Source of the DNA: an uncultured Pyrinomonas sp.
GTDB lineage: Bacteria; Acidobacteriota; Blastocatellia; Pyrinomonadales; Pyrinomonadaceae
Length of the DNA: 11,113 bases
Reading direction: 5' to 3'
Assembly (NCBI GenBank): GCA_937135995.1
Contig: CAKZOF010000066.1
Location: forward strand, 1-11,113
Numbering within the stretch: the stretch's first letter is position 1; every line of letters starts with the position of its first letter. The notes beneath the pieces are model-generated. The model was not told where the DNA came from and did not search any database. It was given only the letters and a program-made list of their open reading frames with translations. The position numbers and the translations under genes were made by a program. Shown here piece by piece: positions 1-5,858 of this stretch.

Positions 1-95
1 AGCCAGCCGCGTTCATCGACGAACTTGCGCAGATCGCGGACGACGACATCGTGAATGATGCCGCGCTTGAACGGCGCTGCCTCAGGCTTGAACAC
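1..95 (-). CDS. rmlC: dTDP-4-dehydrorhamnose 3,5-epimerase-like protein, N-terminal fragment (cut by window edge)
   Basis: Only the first 31 codons are in view. From a GTG at 95-93 the frame reads FKPEAAPFKRGIIHDVVVRD and continues with LRKFVDERGWL. The 'D-E-R-G-W/F' motif shortly after the start is characteristic of RmlC/RfbC cupin epimerases, which epimerise C3 and C5 of dTDP-4-keto-6-deoxyglucose on the way to dTDP-rhamnose. The start is well fixed: an in-frame TGA lies three codons upstream (104-102), and a purine-rich Shine-Dalgarno, AAAGGGGGGTGA (113-102), sits about 9 nt before the GTG. The gene overlaps the 3' end of rmlA by 14 nt, which suggests translational coupling and a shared sugar-nucleotide pathway. 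The cupin core lies outside the window, so a non-rhamnose 3,5-epimerase-family member is also possible. Confidence 0.72.
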   Translation of the reverse strand, partial: MFKPEAAPFKRGIIHDVVVRDLRKFVDERGW

Positions 96-867
96 CGCTT
101 GTCACCCCCCTTTCGCTTCTCACTTCCTTGTCGCCCAGATCCAGTTTGTTCGCCCCGGTCTGGGCCACCAAGTTCGATGCGCGCAGCAGGCTATCGAACG
201 TTCCGGCATCAGTCCACCAGCCTTCAAGCTCATCCCACGTCATCTCGCCGCGTTCGATGTAGATGTTGTTGACGTCCGTGATCTCCAGCTCGCCGCGCGC
301 CGAAGGCTTCAGCGTTTTGATGATGTTGAAAACGTCGGCGTCGTACATGTATATGCCGATCACGGCGTAATCCGATTTCGGCTCTTTCGGCTTCTCTTCG
401 ATGCGCACGATGCGCGGCCCATCCAGTTCGGGCACCCCGAAACGCTGCGGGTCGGGTACCTTTTTGAGCAAGATCTTCGCTCCGCTGCCCTGGTGCCGGA
501 AAGCGCGCACCGCGCGACAGATATTCCCCTCGATGATGTTGTCGCCCAAGACAACACAAACGGGATCACCATCGGCGAAATCTTCCGCCAGCGACAGGGC
601 TTCGGCAATCCCGCCTTCGCCTTCCTGATAAGTGTAGTTGAGATGTTTGAGGCCGAACGCTTTGCCATTGCCGAGCAGCTTGAGAAAATCCCCGGCTGAA
701 TTCCCGCCCGTCACGATCAGGATATCTGTGATCCCGGCGTTGACGAGCGTTTGAATCGGGTAATAGATCATCGGCTGATTATAAACCGGCAACAAGTGCT
801 TGTTCGTCACTTTCGTGAGCGGATAAAGCCGCGTGCCCAATCCGCCTGCAAGAACCACTCCTTTCAC
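82..867 (-). CDS. rmlA: Glucose-1-phosphate thymidylyltransferase (short form)
   Basis: This enzyme makes dTDP-glucose from dTTP and glucose 1-phosphate, the entry step to dTDP-rhamnose and other dTDP-deoxysugars in the cytoplasm. The 261-residue product shows the full nucleotidyltransferase signature: GGLGTRLYPLT (residues 8-18) with the following Lys23, YYPIQTL, LGDN (107-110, metal-binding Asp), EEKP (157-160), GELEITDVN (192-200) and WTDAGT (218-223). It is shorter than the roughly 290-residue E. coli-type RmlA and lacks that C-terminal extension, as many short-form homologues do. I chose the GTG at 867-865. A longer TTG start at 882 is possible, but the Shine-Dalgarno GGAGGA (880-875) would then lie inside the gene. 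The residue after the start, KGVVLAGG, also fits homologue N-termini. A hairpin terminator candidate upstream suggests that rmlA may begin its own transcript with rmlC. Confidence 0.93.
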   Translation of the reverse strand: MKGVVLAGGLGTRLYPLTKVTNKHLLPVYNQPMIYYPIQTLVNAGITDILIVTGGNSAGDFLKLLGNGKAFGLKHLNYTYQEGEGGIAEALSLAEDFADGDPVCVVLGDNIIEGNICRAVRAFRHQGSGAKILLKKVPDPQRFGVPELDGPRIVRIEEKPKEPKSDYAVIGIYMYDADVFNIIKTLKPSARGELEITDVNNIYIERGEMTWDELEGWWTDAGTFDSLLRASNLVAQTGANKLDLGDKEVRSERGVTSGVQA

Positions 868-874
868 CGTCCTT

Positions 875-880
875 TCCTCC
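875..880 (-). promoter_or_regulatory. Shine-Dalgarno site of rmlA
   Basis: The minus strand reads GGAGGA, with a 7-nt gap (AAGGACG) before the GTG at 867-865. It decides the rmlA start, because it overlaps the alternative TTG start at 882 and so could not serve it. Confidence 0.75.
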
Positions 881-930
881 AATTAGCGAAACTCTTTCAA
901 TCGAAGATTAGAAATTTCGCATCTTACGGC

Positions 931-973
931 AGAAAAGCCCCGCGCGCCAACATGAGCGCGGCGATCACGGGGC
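931..973 (-). terminator. Probable rho-independent terminator after the MNT gene
   Basis: On the minus strand GCCCCG (973-968) can pair with CGGGGC (942-937). An inner CGCGC/GCGCG stem sits around a loop TCATGTTG, and the outer and inner stems are separated on the 5' side by a bulge of about seven bases. The right arm is followed directly by TTTTCT (936-931). The left arm overlaps the TGA stop codon of the MNT gene (967-965), a common position for compact terminators. The bulge and the interrupted T run make it imperfect. If active, it would separate the asnB-HEPN-MNT transcript from rmlA. The remaining 63 bp up to the rmlA start contain only weak -35/-10 matches and no promoter I would defend. 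Confidence 0.55.
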
Positions 974-1327
974 AGCGTACAACCAGACCGCATCGCGCTC
1001 AAGGGAAGCGAAGAATCCGCCGCTTTGCTTCAGACGTTGCCACTCCTCTTCCGTATAAACGAGCACGTCCGCCGGCACTGGCAGTTCAAGCGTGTCCCAT
1101 TCCGCAGCCCGTCTTTCGAAAGGTTGCTGCGAATCTCGCACGATGATGATCAGATCAAGGTCGCTCCCGACTCCCCAATCGCCGCGAGCGTAAGAGCCGA
1201 AGTAACCTATGCGCAAAACGTCTTTACGCTGCGCGGCCACCTTCTCGGCCCATAATTGCACCGCCCGCTCGACGGTCGCCTTATCGGGCCATTTGAAGAC
1301 GGACGAACTCAACGATCTCACCGGCAT
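965..1327 (-). CDS. MNT-type minimal nucleotidyltransferase (NTP_transf_2 family)
   Basis: The 120-residue product carries the polymerase-beta-like nucleotidyltransferase signature GYFGSYARGDWGVGSDLDL, i.e. G-S-x-A-R-G followed by S-D-x-D-L with the two metal-binding aspartates. A later acidic strand, PADVLVY, could give the third. In HEPN/MNT pairs, proteins of this class act as the nucleotidyltransferase partner, and in the MntA-HepT system MntA neutralises the HEPN toxin by adding AMP. The start is the ATG at 1327-1325, with GGAGG about 9 nt upstream. A longer frame to 1423 exists, but its extra N-terminus is Arg-rich shadow sequence of the HEPN gene. The gene overlaps the HEPN reading frame by 47 nt, so the two were probably acquired and translated together. 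The catalytic motif looks intact. Any activity on a sugar or an RNA is unknown. Confidence 0.82.
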   Translation of the reverse strand: MPVRSLSSSVFKWPDKATVERAVQLWAEKVAAQRKDVLRIGYFGSYARGDWGVGSDLDLIIIVRDSQQPFERRAAEWDTLELPVPADVLVYTEEEWQRLKQSGGFFASLERDAVWLYAAP

Positions 1328-1568
1328 AGCGGATCGCCTCCTCGCTCTGCAACGAACCGTAATGCTCGAAAGGAGCCCCTTCCGAATGGCTGTTCGGGTA
1401 ACGCGGCGGAATATAGAAGCCATCCAGCACGCGCCCCTTTTCGATCAAGTCCGACGGAACGGAAATCGTCTCCGGCAGATCACGCAACAGCCTCGCAATG
1501 ACATGTCCCCGTGCTTCCTGACTCACAAAACCTCTAGGCGCGAATGCTTTCATCGCCATTTCAGCCAT
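1281..1568 (-). CDS. HEPN-domain protein, apparently N-terminally truncated (possible pseudogene)
   Basis: The 95-residue frame resembles the middle and C-terminus of HEPN proteins (PF05168 type): EMAEMAMKAF corresponds to the usual Q-A-A-E-K-A-L-K-A helix. A G-H-x-I-x-x-L-L segment, the family hallmark YIPPRYPNS, GAPFEHY and a final helix EEAIRYAGEIVEFV follow. Full-length members are about 125-135 residues with a preceding A-x-x-D-L...A-C-F-x-A-Q-Q helix. Here that helix is absent: reading upstream in frame from the ATG at 1568 gives only 13 unrelated codons before the TGA that ends asnB (1610-1608). No good Shine-Dalgarno precedes 1568, so expression may depend on coupling to asnB. The string RYPNSH fits the R-x4-6-H pattern of RNase HEPN domains, but I cannot say it is catalytic in this subfamily. 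It pairs with the overlapping MNT gene. The family call is firm, but function in the shortened state is doubtful. Confidence 0.72.
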   Translation of the reverse strand: MAEMAMKAFAPRGFVSQEARGHVIARLLRDLPETISVPSDLIEKGRVLDGFYIPPRYPNSHSEGAPFEHYGSLQSEEAIRYAGEIVEFVRLQMAR

Positions 1569-1607
1569 CTCATACCGAACGACCGATCCCAGAATGTCAC
1601 CATAACT

Positions 1608-3491
1608 TCAATCGATGAATCTTTCGAACCACAACTCCAGCATCAGCAACGTCCACAGTTGATGTGACCAGTCGCGCTGACCATTTACGTGTTCGGTGAC
1701 GAGGCGATTGATCGCTTCGGGTTTGAACAACCCGCGCCGCATCGCCCGTTCGCAAAGAAGCGTCGATTCGAGGAACGGGCGTAATCGGCCGCGGAACCAA
1801 TGGCTCAACGGCACTCCGAACCCCATCTTTCGCCGGTGGAGATTCTCTTCCGGCAACAGCCGCCCCAACACGCGCTTCAACAGATACTTCGTCGTCAATC
1901 GGCGCAGCTTGAACTCTTCCGGCAAACTGGCGGCGAATTCGATTACGTGATGGTCCAGAAAAGGCGAACGCGCCTCCAACGAAACCGCCATCGTCGCAAT
2001 GTCAACCTTGACCAGCAGATCATTAGGCAGATAGGTCATCGTATCAGCGAAGAGAGCAGCGTCAACAACCCCGGCGCCATTGACGCGGCGAAACCACGGC
2101 GCGATGAAATCGCTCGAAGGCCGAGAGGCGACTTCGCGACGGAACCCTTCAGAATAAAGCGCTTCCTTGGCCTTTGAGTCGAACACGCTCACCCAACGCA
2201 TGTACCTGTCCACGGTCGGCAGGGAAGCGGCTTCGAGAAAGCGTTTGAGATCGCGCGCCCGACTGCGCCTTCTCTCCGGCACAGGGAAGAGATTCACCGC
2301 GGGCTCGATCATGCCTTGACGAATGGCCTGCGGAATTCGGCTGTAGGCTTCCGCAAGACGCATGGCGGCATACCGTTCGTAACCGGCGAAACATTCATCT
2401 CCGCCATCGCCGTTGAGCGCGACGGTCACGTGACGCCGCGTCTCGCGCGCAACATAGTAGGTCGGGATCGCCGAAGAATCGGCGTAAGGTTCGCCGTAGT
2501 GTTCGATCAAAGTCGGCAAAACTTCCAGAGCGTCCGGTCGCACGACGAATTCATGGTGGTCCGCTCCAACATGTCGGGCGACGCGCCGCGCATGCTCCAG
2601 CTCGCTGAAATCCTGCTCTTCGAACCCGATGGAGAAGGTCTTCACCGGCTCGCTCGCTTCTTCGCTCATCAGGGCGACGACGGCGCTCGAATCTATGCCG
2701 CCCGAAAGAAAAGCGCCGAGCGGCACTTCGGAGATTAGTCGCACGCGAACGGCTTCGCGCAAGATCTCGATGGCGCGTTCGCCCGCCTCTTCTTCTGTGA
2801 TCTTCTGTTTCTTCGCGAAATCCGGTTGCCAATAGCGCTCGAGCTTTACTTCGCCATCGCGCGTGAAGCGCAAAGTGTGCGCCGGTTCGAGCTTTTTGAT
2901 CGCGCGGTAAGCCGTCAACGGCGCAGGCACGCACATGAACGAGAGATAGTGATGGATCGCTTCGAAGTTGATATCCCGGCTGATCTCCGGGTGCAGCAGG
3001 AGCGCCTTGAATTCGGAAGCGAAGATCAGCTTGCCGCCGACCTGCGCGTAGAGGAGAGGCTTTTTGCCGACGCGATCGCGCGCGAGAAAAAGCTCTTGCT
3101 TGTTCTCATCCCAGATGGCGAAGGCGAACATTCCACGCAGATGCTTCGGGCAATCCGCGCCGTATTGCTCATATGCGTGAACGATCGCCTCCGTATCGCT
3201 GTTGGTATAAAATCGGTGGCCCAGCTTTTCGAGATGCGCGCGTAGTTCGCGATAATTGTAGATCTCGCCGTTGAAGATGATCCAGACGGTTCGATCCTCG
3301 TTGTGGATCGGTTGTTGTCCGCCTCTGAGATCGATGATGGCAAGCCGACGCATCGCCAGCCCGACGCCTTCGCGCACGTACCTTCCCTCTTCGTCCGGGC
3401 CGCGATGGCGGATCGCGTCGCACATGCGCGCAAGCGTTTGCTCATCTATCGCGCGCTTCCGGGGATCGACGATGCCAACAATGCCACACAT
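1608..3491 (-). CDS. asnB: Glutamine-hydrolysing asparagine synthetase-type amidotransferase
   Basis: The 627-residue protein has the two AsnB domains. The N-terminal class II glutaminase starts with the nucleophile Cys2 in MCGIVGIVD and has RHRGPDEEG (29-37), RRLAIIDL (48-55), NGEIYNY (74-80) and SDTE (98-101). The C-terminal synthetase has the ATP-binding PP-loop SGGIDSS (263-269) and a later NGDGGDE motif. Such enzymes transfer glutamine-derived ammonia to an ATP-activated carboxylate. Members within polysaccharide loci are known to amidate uronic acids (WbpS-type), and a close relative family accompanies exosortase/EPS loci. Given the neighbours, sugar amidation seems more likely to me than free asparagine synthesis, but sequence alone does not decide. 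The ATG start is fixed by the mature Cys2. AAGGA lies very close upstream, an unusually short spacing. It follows the membrane protein gene after 72 bp that contain no other signal I recognise. Confidence 0.93.
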   Translation of the reverse strand: MCGIVGIVDPRKRAIDEQTLARMCDAIRHRGPDEEGRYVREGVGLAMRRLAIIDLRGGQQPIHNEDRTVWIIFNGEIYNYRELRAHLEKLGHRFYTNSDTEAIVHAYEQYGADCPKHLRGMFAFAIWDENKQELFLARDRVGKKPLLYAQVGGKLIFASEFKALLLHPEISRDINFEAIHHYLSFMCVPAPLTAYRAIKKLEPAHTLRFTRDGEVKLERYWQPDFAKKQKITEEEAGERAIEILREAVRVRLISEVPLGAFLSGGIDSSAVVALMSEEASEPVKTFSIGFEEQDFSELEHARRVARHVGADHHEFVVRPDALEVLPTLIEHYGEPYADSSAIPTYYVARETRRHVTVALNGDGGDECFAGYERYAAMRLAEAYSRIPQAIRQGMIEPAVNLFPVPERRRSRARDLKRFLEAASLPTVDRYMRWVSVFDSKAKEALYSEGFRREVASRPSSDFIAPWFRRVNGAGVVDAALFADTMTYLPNDLLVKVDIATMAVSLEARSPFLDHHVIEFAASLPEEFKLRRLTTKYLLKRVLGRLLPEENLHRRKMGFGVPLSHWFRGRLRPFLESTLLCERAMRRGLFKPEAINRLVTEHVNGQRDWSHQLWTLLMLELWFERFID

Positions 3492-3563
3492 TTTCCTTCT
3501 GAATACTACTTTGAAAGATTTAGCCTCTTGATCGCATCGACCATTTTCGTCGCCACCGAACCG

Positions 3564-4949
3564 CTACCGTGACGTCTCGCTGCCGCTTGAGTATTTTCTT
3601 TGCAAAGCCCGTCGCGCTGCGCGTCGCGCCATGATCGCTTCTCTGGCTCGTTCCGCCGCGCGGTCGCGCTCCTCTGCTTTCTCCTTGAGGAAGATGAAGC
3701 CGACGGCGGCGAAGATGAAGTAGAAGACGAGCAGTTGCGCCCGCTGTCGGTAAGCGGTTCCGACGTTACCTTGAAAGACCGAATAGGCAAGCGTCAACAT
3801 CGTCGTGAAAATCAGTATCGGCAACGTTTGCCGCAACCTGTATCGGATCGTGAACCATCCACCTAGCAGAACTAGCGGAAAGGCCAACCACCAAACGACC
3901 ATCTCCGGCAAAGTGATGATCTGACGCGGGCCTCCGACCTGCCAAGGGAATGGGGCGAAAAGCAGATAGACGAGTCCGATGGGGATGACGCTGATCGCGC
4001 CGGAAGTCGTCGAGACGTCAACGTCGGCGGCAAACCCTGAGCGAGCTGAACGAGCAAGGTCTTCACGGCTTCGCTGCACAGCCTCGAGGCTTCCGAAAGT
4101 CTCCACCTGTTGGCTGGCCTGTCGTAGCACTCCGAGATAGGTCATCGCCAATCCGATGCAGACGATGACAGCAAATTGCCGCACGATGCTTTTGCCATCG
4201 AGTTCGCGCATGCCGACGATGAAGGATCCGGCGATAGCTGCGACCAACATGTAGAATATGTAGAACCGCAAACTGAACACACTAAACAGCGCGACGATGA
4301 GCACGATGAGGTATTTAACGCTCCAACGCTCACCAAGCTTCAAAGTCGCTAGCATAGCCAAAGAGAGCGCGAGGACCACGGGAGCATCCTTCAAGCCTTG
4401 CGATGACCACAGGATGATCGAAGGGAAGAACGCGACAGCGAAGGCAGCAAGCCGGGCGACGCGTATGTTTCGGAAGATATGATAGGCACACAGATAGATG
4501 ACGGCAGCCGTCGCCGAGCCGATGATGGCGTTGATGAACTGAATGGCGAGCGGGTTTCGCCCAATGATGGCATATACGGCGGCGACGAGGTACAACATGC
4601 CCCAGCCGCCGCCTGCGCTGAAGCGATCTATTTCAGGTTTAAACTGGATCTCACCTTGCCACAAACGCAGTAACGCATACCCGAACTCGTCATAGGTTAG
4701 TGCGTCACCTCCAAAGAACTCTTGTAAATTAGCAACAAAGATGATACTACCTATCACAACCCGGACAATGATTCCGGCGACGAAGAGCTGCAATAAGAAT
4801 CTTCTATCCGTTTCGCTTCGATATATCAGATAACCGCCTACTAGCGCCGCCACGGTTACAGCAATCAGCGCCGTTGGACCTGCCTGTGGGATCAGGAACG
4901 AAACGACGACGTATGAAACGAGCGAGAGTAGCGCTAACAGTCCATTCAT
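3564..4949 (-). CDS. Multi-pass membrane protein, probable GT-C-type glycosyltransferase
   Basis: The 461-residue protein is largely hydrophobic, with roughly ten membrane segments by eye (about 4-20, 26-43, 52-74, 113-130, 134-157, 165-182, 190-205, 212-246, 258-276, 320-335, 350-368, 375-392 and 405-421, some of which may be single bent helices). After the third segment comes a loop with GGDALTYDEFGY (80-91). Paired acidic residues in the first extracytoplasmic loop are typical of GT-C enzymes of the PMT/ArnT (GT39-like) kind, which use polyprenyl-phosphate sugar donors. FFPSIILWSSQGLKDAP (174-190) also resembles this group. The C-terminus (422-461) is a strongly charged Ala/Arg/Glu tail, probably cytoplasmic and helical. 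The start overlaps the methyltransferase stop as ATGA, indicating coupling. An O-antigen polymerase or ligase is an alternative. No specific substrate can be assigned. Confidence 0.7.
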   Translation of the reverse strand: MNGLLALLSLVSYVVVSFLIPQAGPTALIAVTVAALVGGYLIYRSETDRRFLLQLFVAGIIVRVVIGSIIFVANLQEFFGGDALTYDEFGYALLRLWQGEIQFKPEIDRFSAGGGWGMLYLVAAVYAIIGRNPLAIQFINAIIGSATAAVIYLCAYHIFRNIRVARLAAFAVAFFPSIILWSSQGLKDAPVVLALSLAMLATLKLGERWSVKYLIVLIVALFSVFSLRFYIFYMLVAAIAGSFIVGMRELDGKSIVRQFAVIVCIGLAMTYLGVLRQASQQVETFGSLEAVQRSREDLARSARSGFAADVDVSTTSGAISVIPIGLVYLLFAPFPWQVGGPRQIITLPEMVVWWLAFPLVLLGGWFTIRYRLRQTLPILIFTTMLTLAYSVFQGNVGTAYRQRAQLLVFYFIFAAVGFIFLKEKAEERDRAAERAREAIMARRAARRALQRKYSSGSETSR

Positions 4950-5839
4950 TCAAACGGGCCCCGTGATTTTATTTCTGAATTCAGCAATCCTCTTCTCGAT
5001 TTTTTGAATCCCACAGCACACCAGTACGGAAAGTCTTTGCTGAACGCTATTCGATCAAGTCCGGCCTGCTCTAGCATCTCTCTGATCTGGGTCGCAGTAT
5101 ATCTCTTCTCTATTTTCGTTCCGAAACGATCCAGTGCATCAGTCTTCATAAAATAGAAACTCCGATGCCGGTATCCAGATAATGGCAAATTATCTACTTT
5201 GCAGCCCAACTTCTCCATGGCGAGTGCAAACTTGGCCAGAGGATAGTAAATCAAACATGCGATCCCCTGTGTTACCCAGCACTTAACTTCAAATGGGAGC
5301 TTCGAAACAAGACGTCGCAGCGCATCCGTGCAACGCCAAAGCCAGCGAAACCAGAACGGCCGATTATCAAAGGCGTAATAAAGATAGATCAAGAATGGTG
5401 CTCCTGGTTTCAGTTTAGCAACACAACACGCTACACCTGCTGCGGTATCAGGAACATGGTGCAAAACGCCCAAGGAGTAACCGAAGTCGAATGAGTCATC
5501 GGCAAAAGGCAAACCATCAACAGATGCATTTACGAACAAACAATTGTCAGCCCCATTCAAATTCCGCCTCGCTACCTTGAGAGCTTCTATGCTTGCATCT
5601 ATGCAATAAAGCTTGCCCACCTTCTCCGCCGCCAACTTCGCCCAGCGACCGCTACCACATCCAAGATCAAATCCAATTGCTCGCTCAGGTAAAGATTCCC
5701 AAGGGAAGATCTTGAAGTATCGATTGAACTCTTTTTCAAGTTCTTCGCTGCTCAACTCGGCTTGGTCAAAGCGCCGCCACTCACGACCAAAATCCTCTAC
5801 CACTCGTGCGTCATAGTTTTTCGCTTGTCTCGCTTTCAT
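4946..5839 (-). CDS. Class I SAM-dependent methyltransferase (Methyltransf_11 type)
   Basis: This is a 297-residue cytoplasmic methyltransferase. SAM-binding motif I is GFDLGCGSGRWAK (56-68), the acidic post-I residue is Asp81 in YCIDAS, and the region DSFDFGYSLGVLHHVPD (115-131) matches the Methyltransf_11 pattern with its conserved L-H-H. A long C-terminal section (about 155-255) with aromatic-rich stretches such as FWFRWLW and a Y-T/Q-I-x-E-M-L-E-x-A-G segment probably forms the substrate lid. The position between the carbamoyltransferase (19 nt upstream) and the membrane protein (4-nt overlap) suggests O- or N-methylation of a sugar or lipid-linked intermediate in the glycan pathway. That is inference from context, as the family is too broad to give the acceptor. 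The ribosome site before the ATG is weak (GAGAG), consistent with coupling to the upstream gene. Confidence 0.88.
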   Translation of the reverse strand: MKARQAKNYDARVVEDFGREWRRFDQAELSSEELEKEFNRYFKIFPWESLPERAIGFDLGCGSGRWAKLAAEKVGKLYCIDASIEALKVARRNLNGADNCLFVNASVDGLPFADDSFDFGYSLGVLHHVPDTAAGVACCVAKLKPGAPFLIYLYYAFDNRPFWFRWLWRCTDALRRLVSKLPFEVKCWVTQGIACLIYYPLAKFALAMEKLGCKVDNLPLSGYRHRSFYFMKTDALDRFGTKIEKRYTATQIREMLEQAGLDRIAFSKDFPYWCAVGFKKSRRGLLNSEIKSRGPFE

Positions 5840-5858
5840 GACAAACGCTCTCGACGGC

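Noticed and set aside
55..699. A 214-codon open frame on the plus strand opposite rmlA
   Set aside because: It is antisense to a strongly supported gene, has no ribosome site or recognisable motif, and is explained by the GC-rich codon pattern of rmlA.
965..1423. Longer 152-residue version of the MNT protein
   Set aside because: The extra 32 N-terminal residues are Arg-rich and read in a shifted frame through the HEPN gene. The ATG at 1327 has a good GGAGG at proper spacing.
1800..2738. Several plus-strand frames of 120-140 codons opposite asnB (1800-2177, 2316-2738)
   Set aside because: They overlap a complete AsnB with all motifs intact and show no domain signature. They are antisense shadows.
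1608..3491. Assigning asnB to an exosortase (XrtA/PEP-CTERM) locus
   Set aside because: The protein resembles that amidotransferase type, but no exosortase, PEP-CTERM protein or other marker gene is in the window, so the link is unsupported here.
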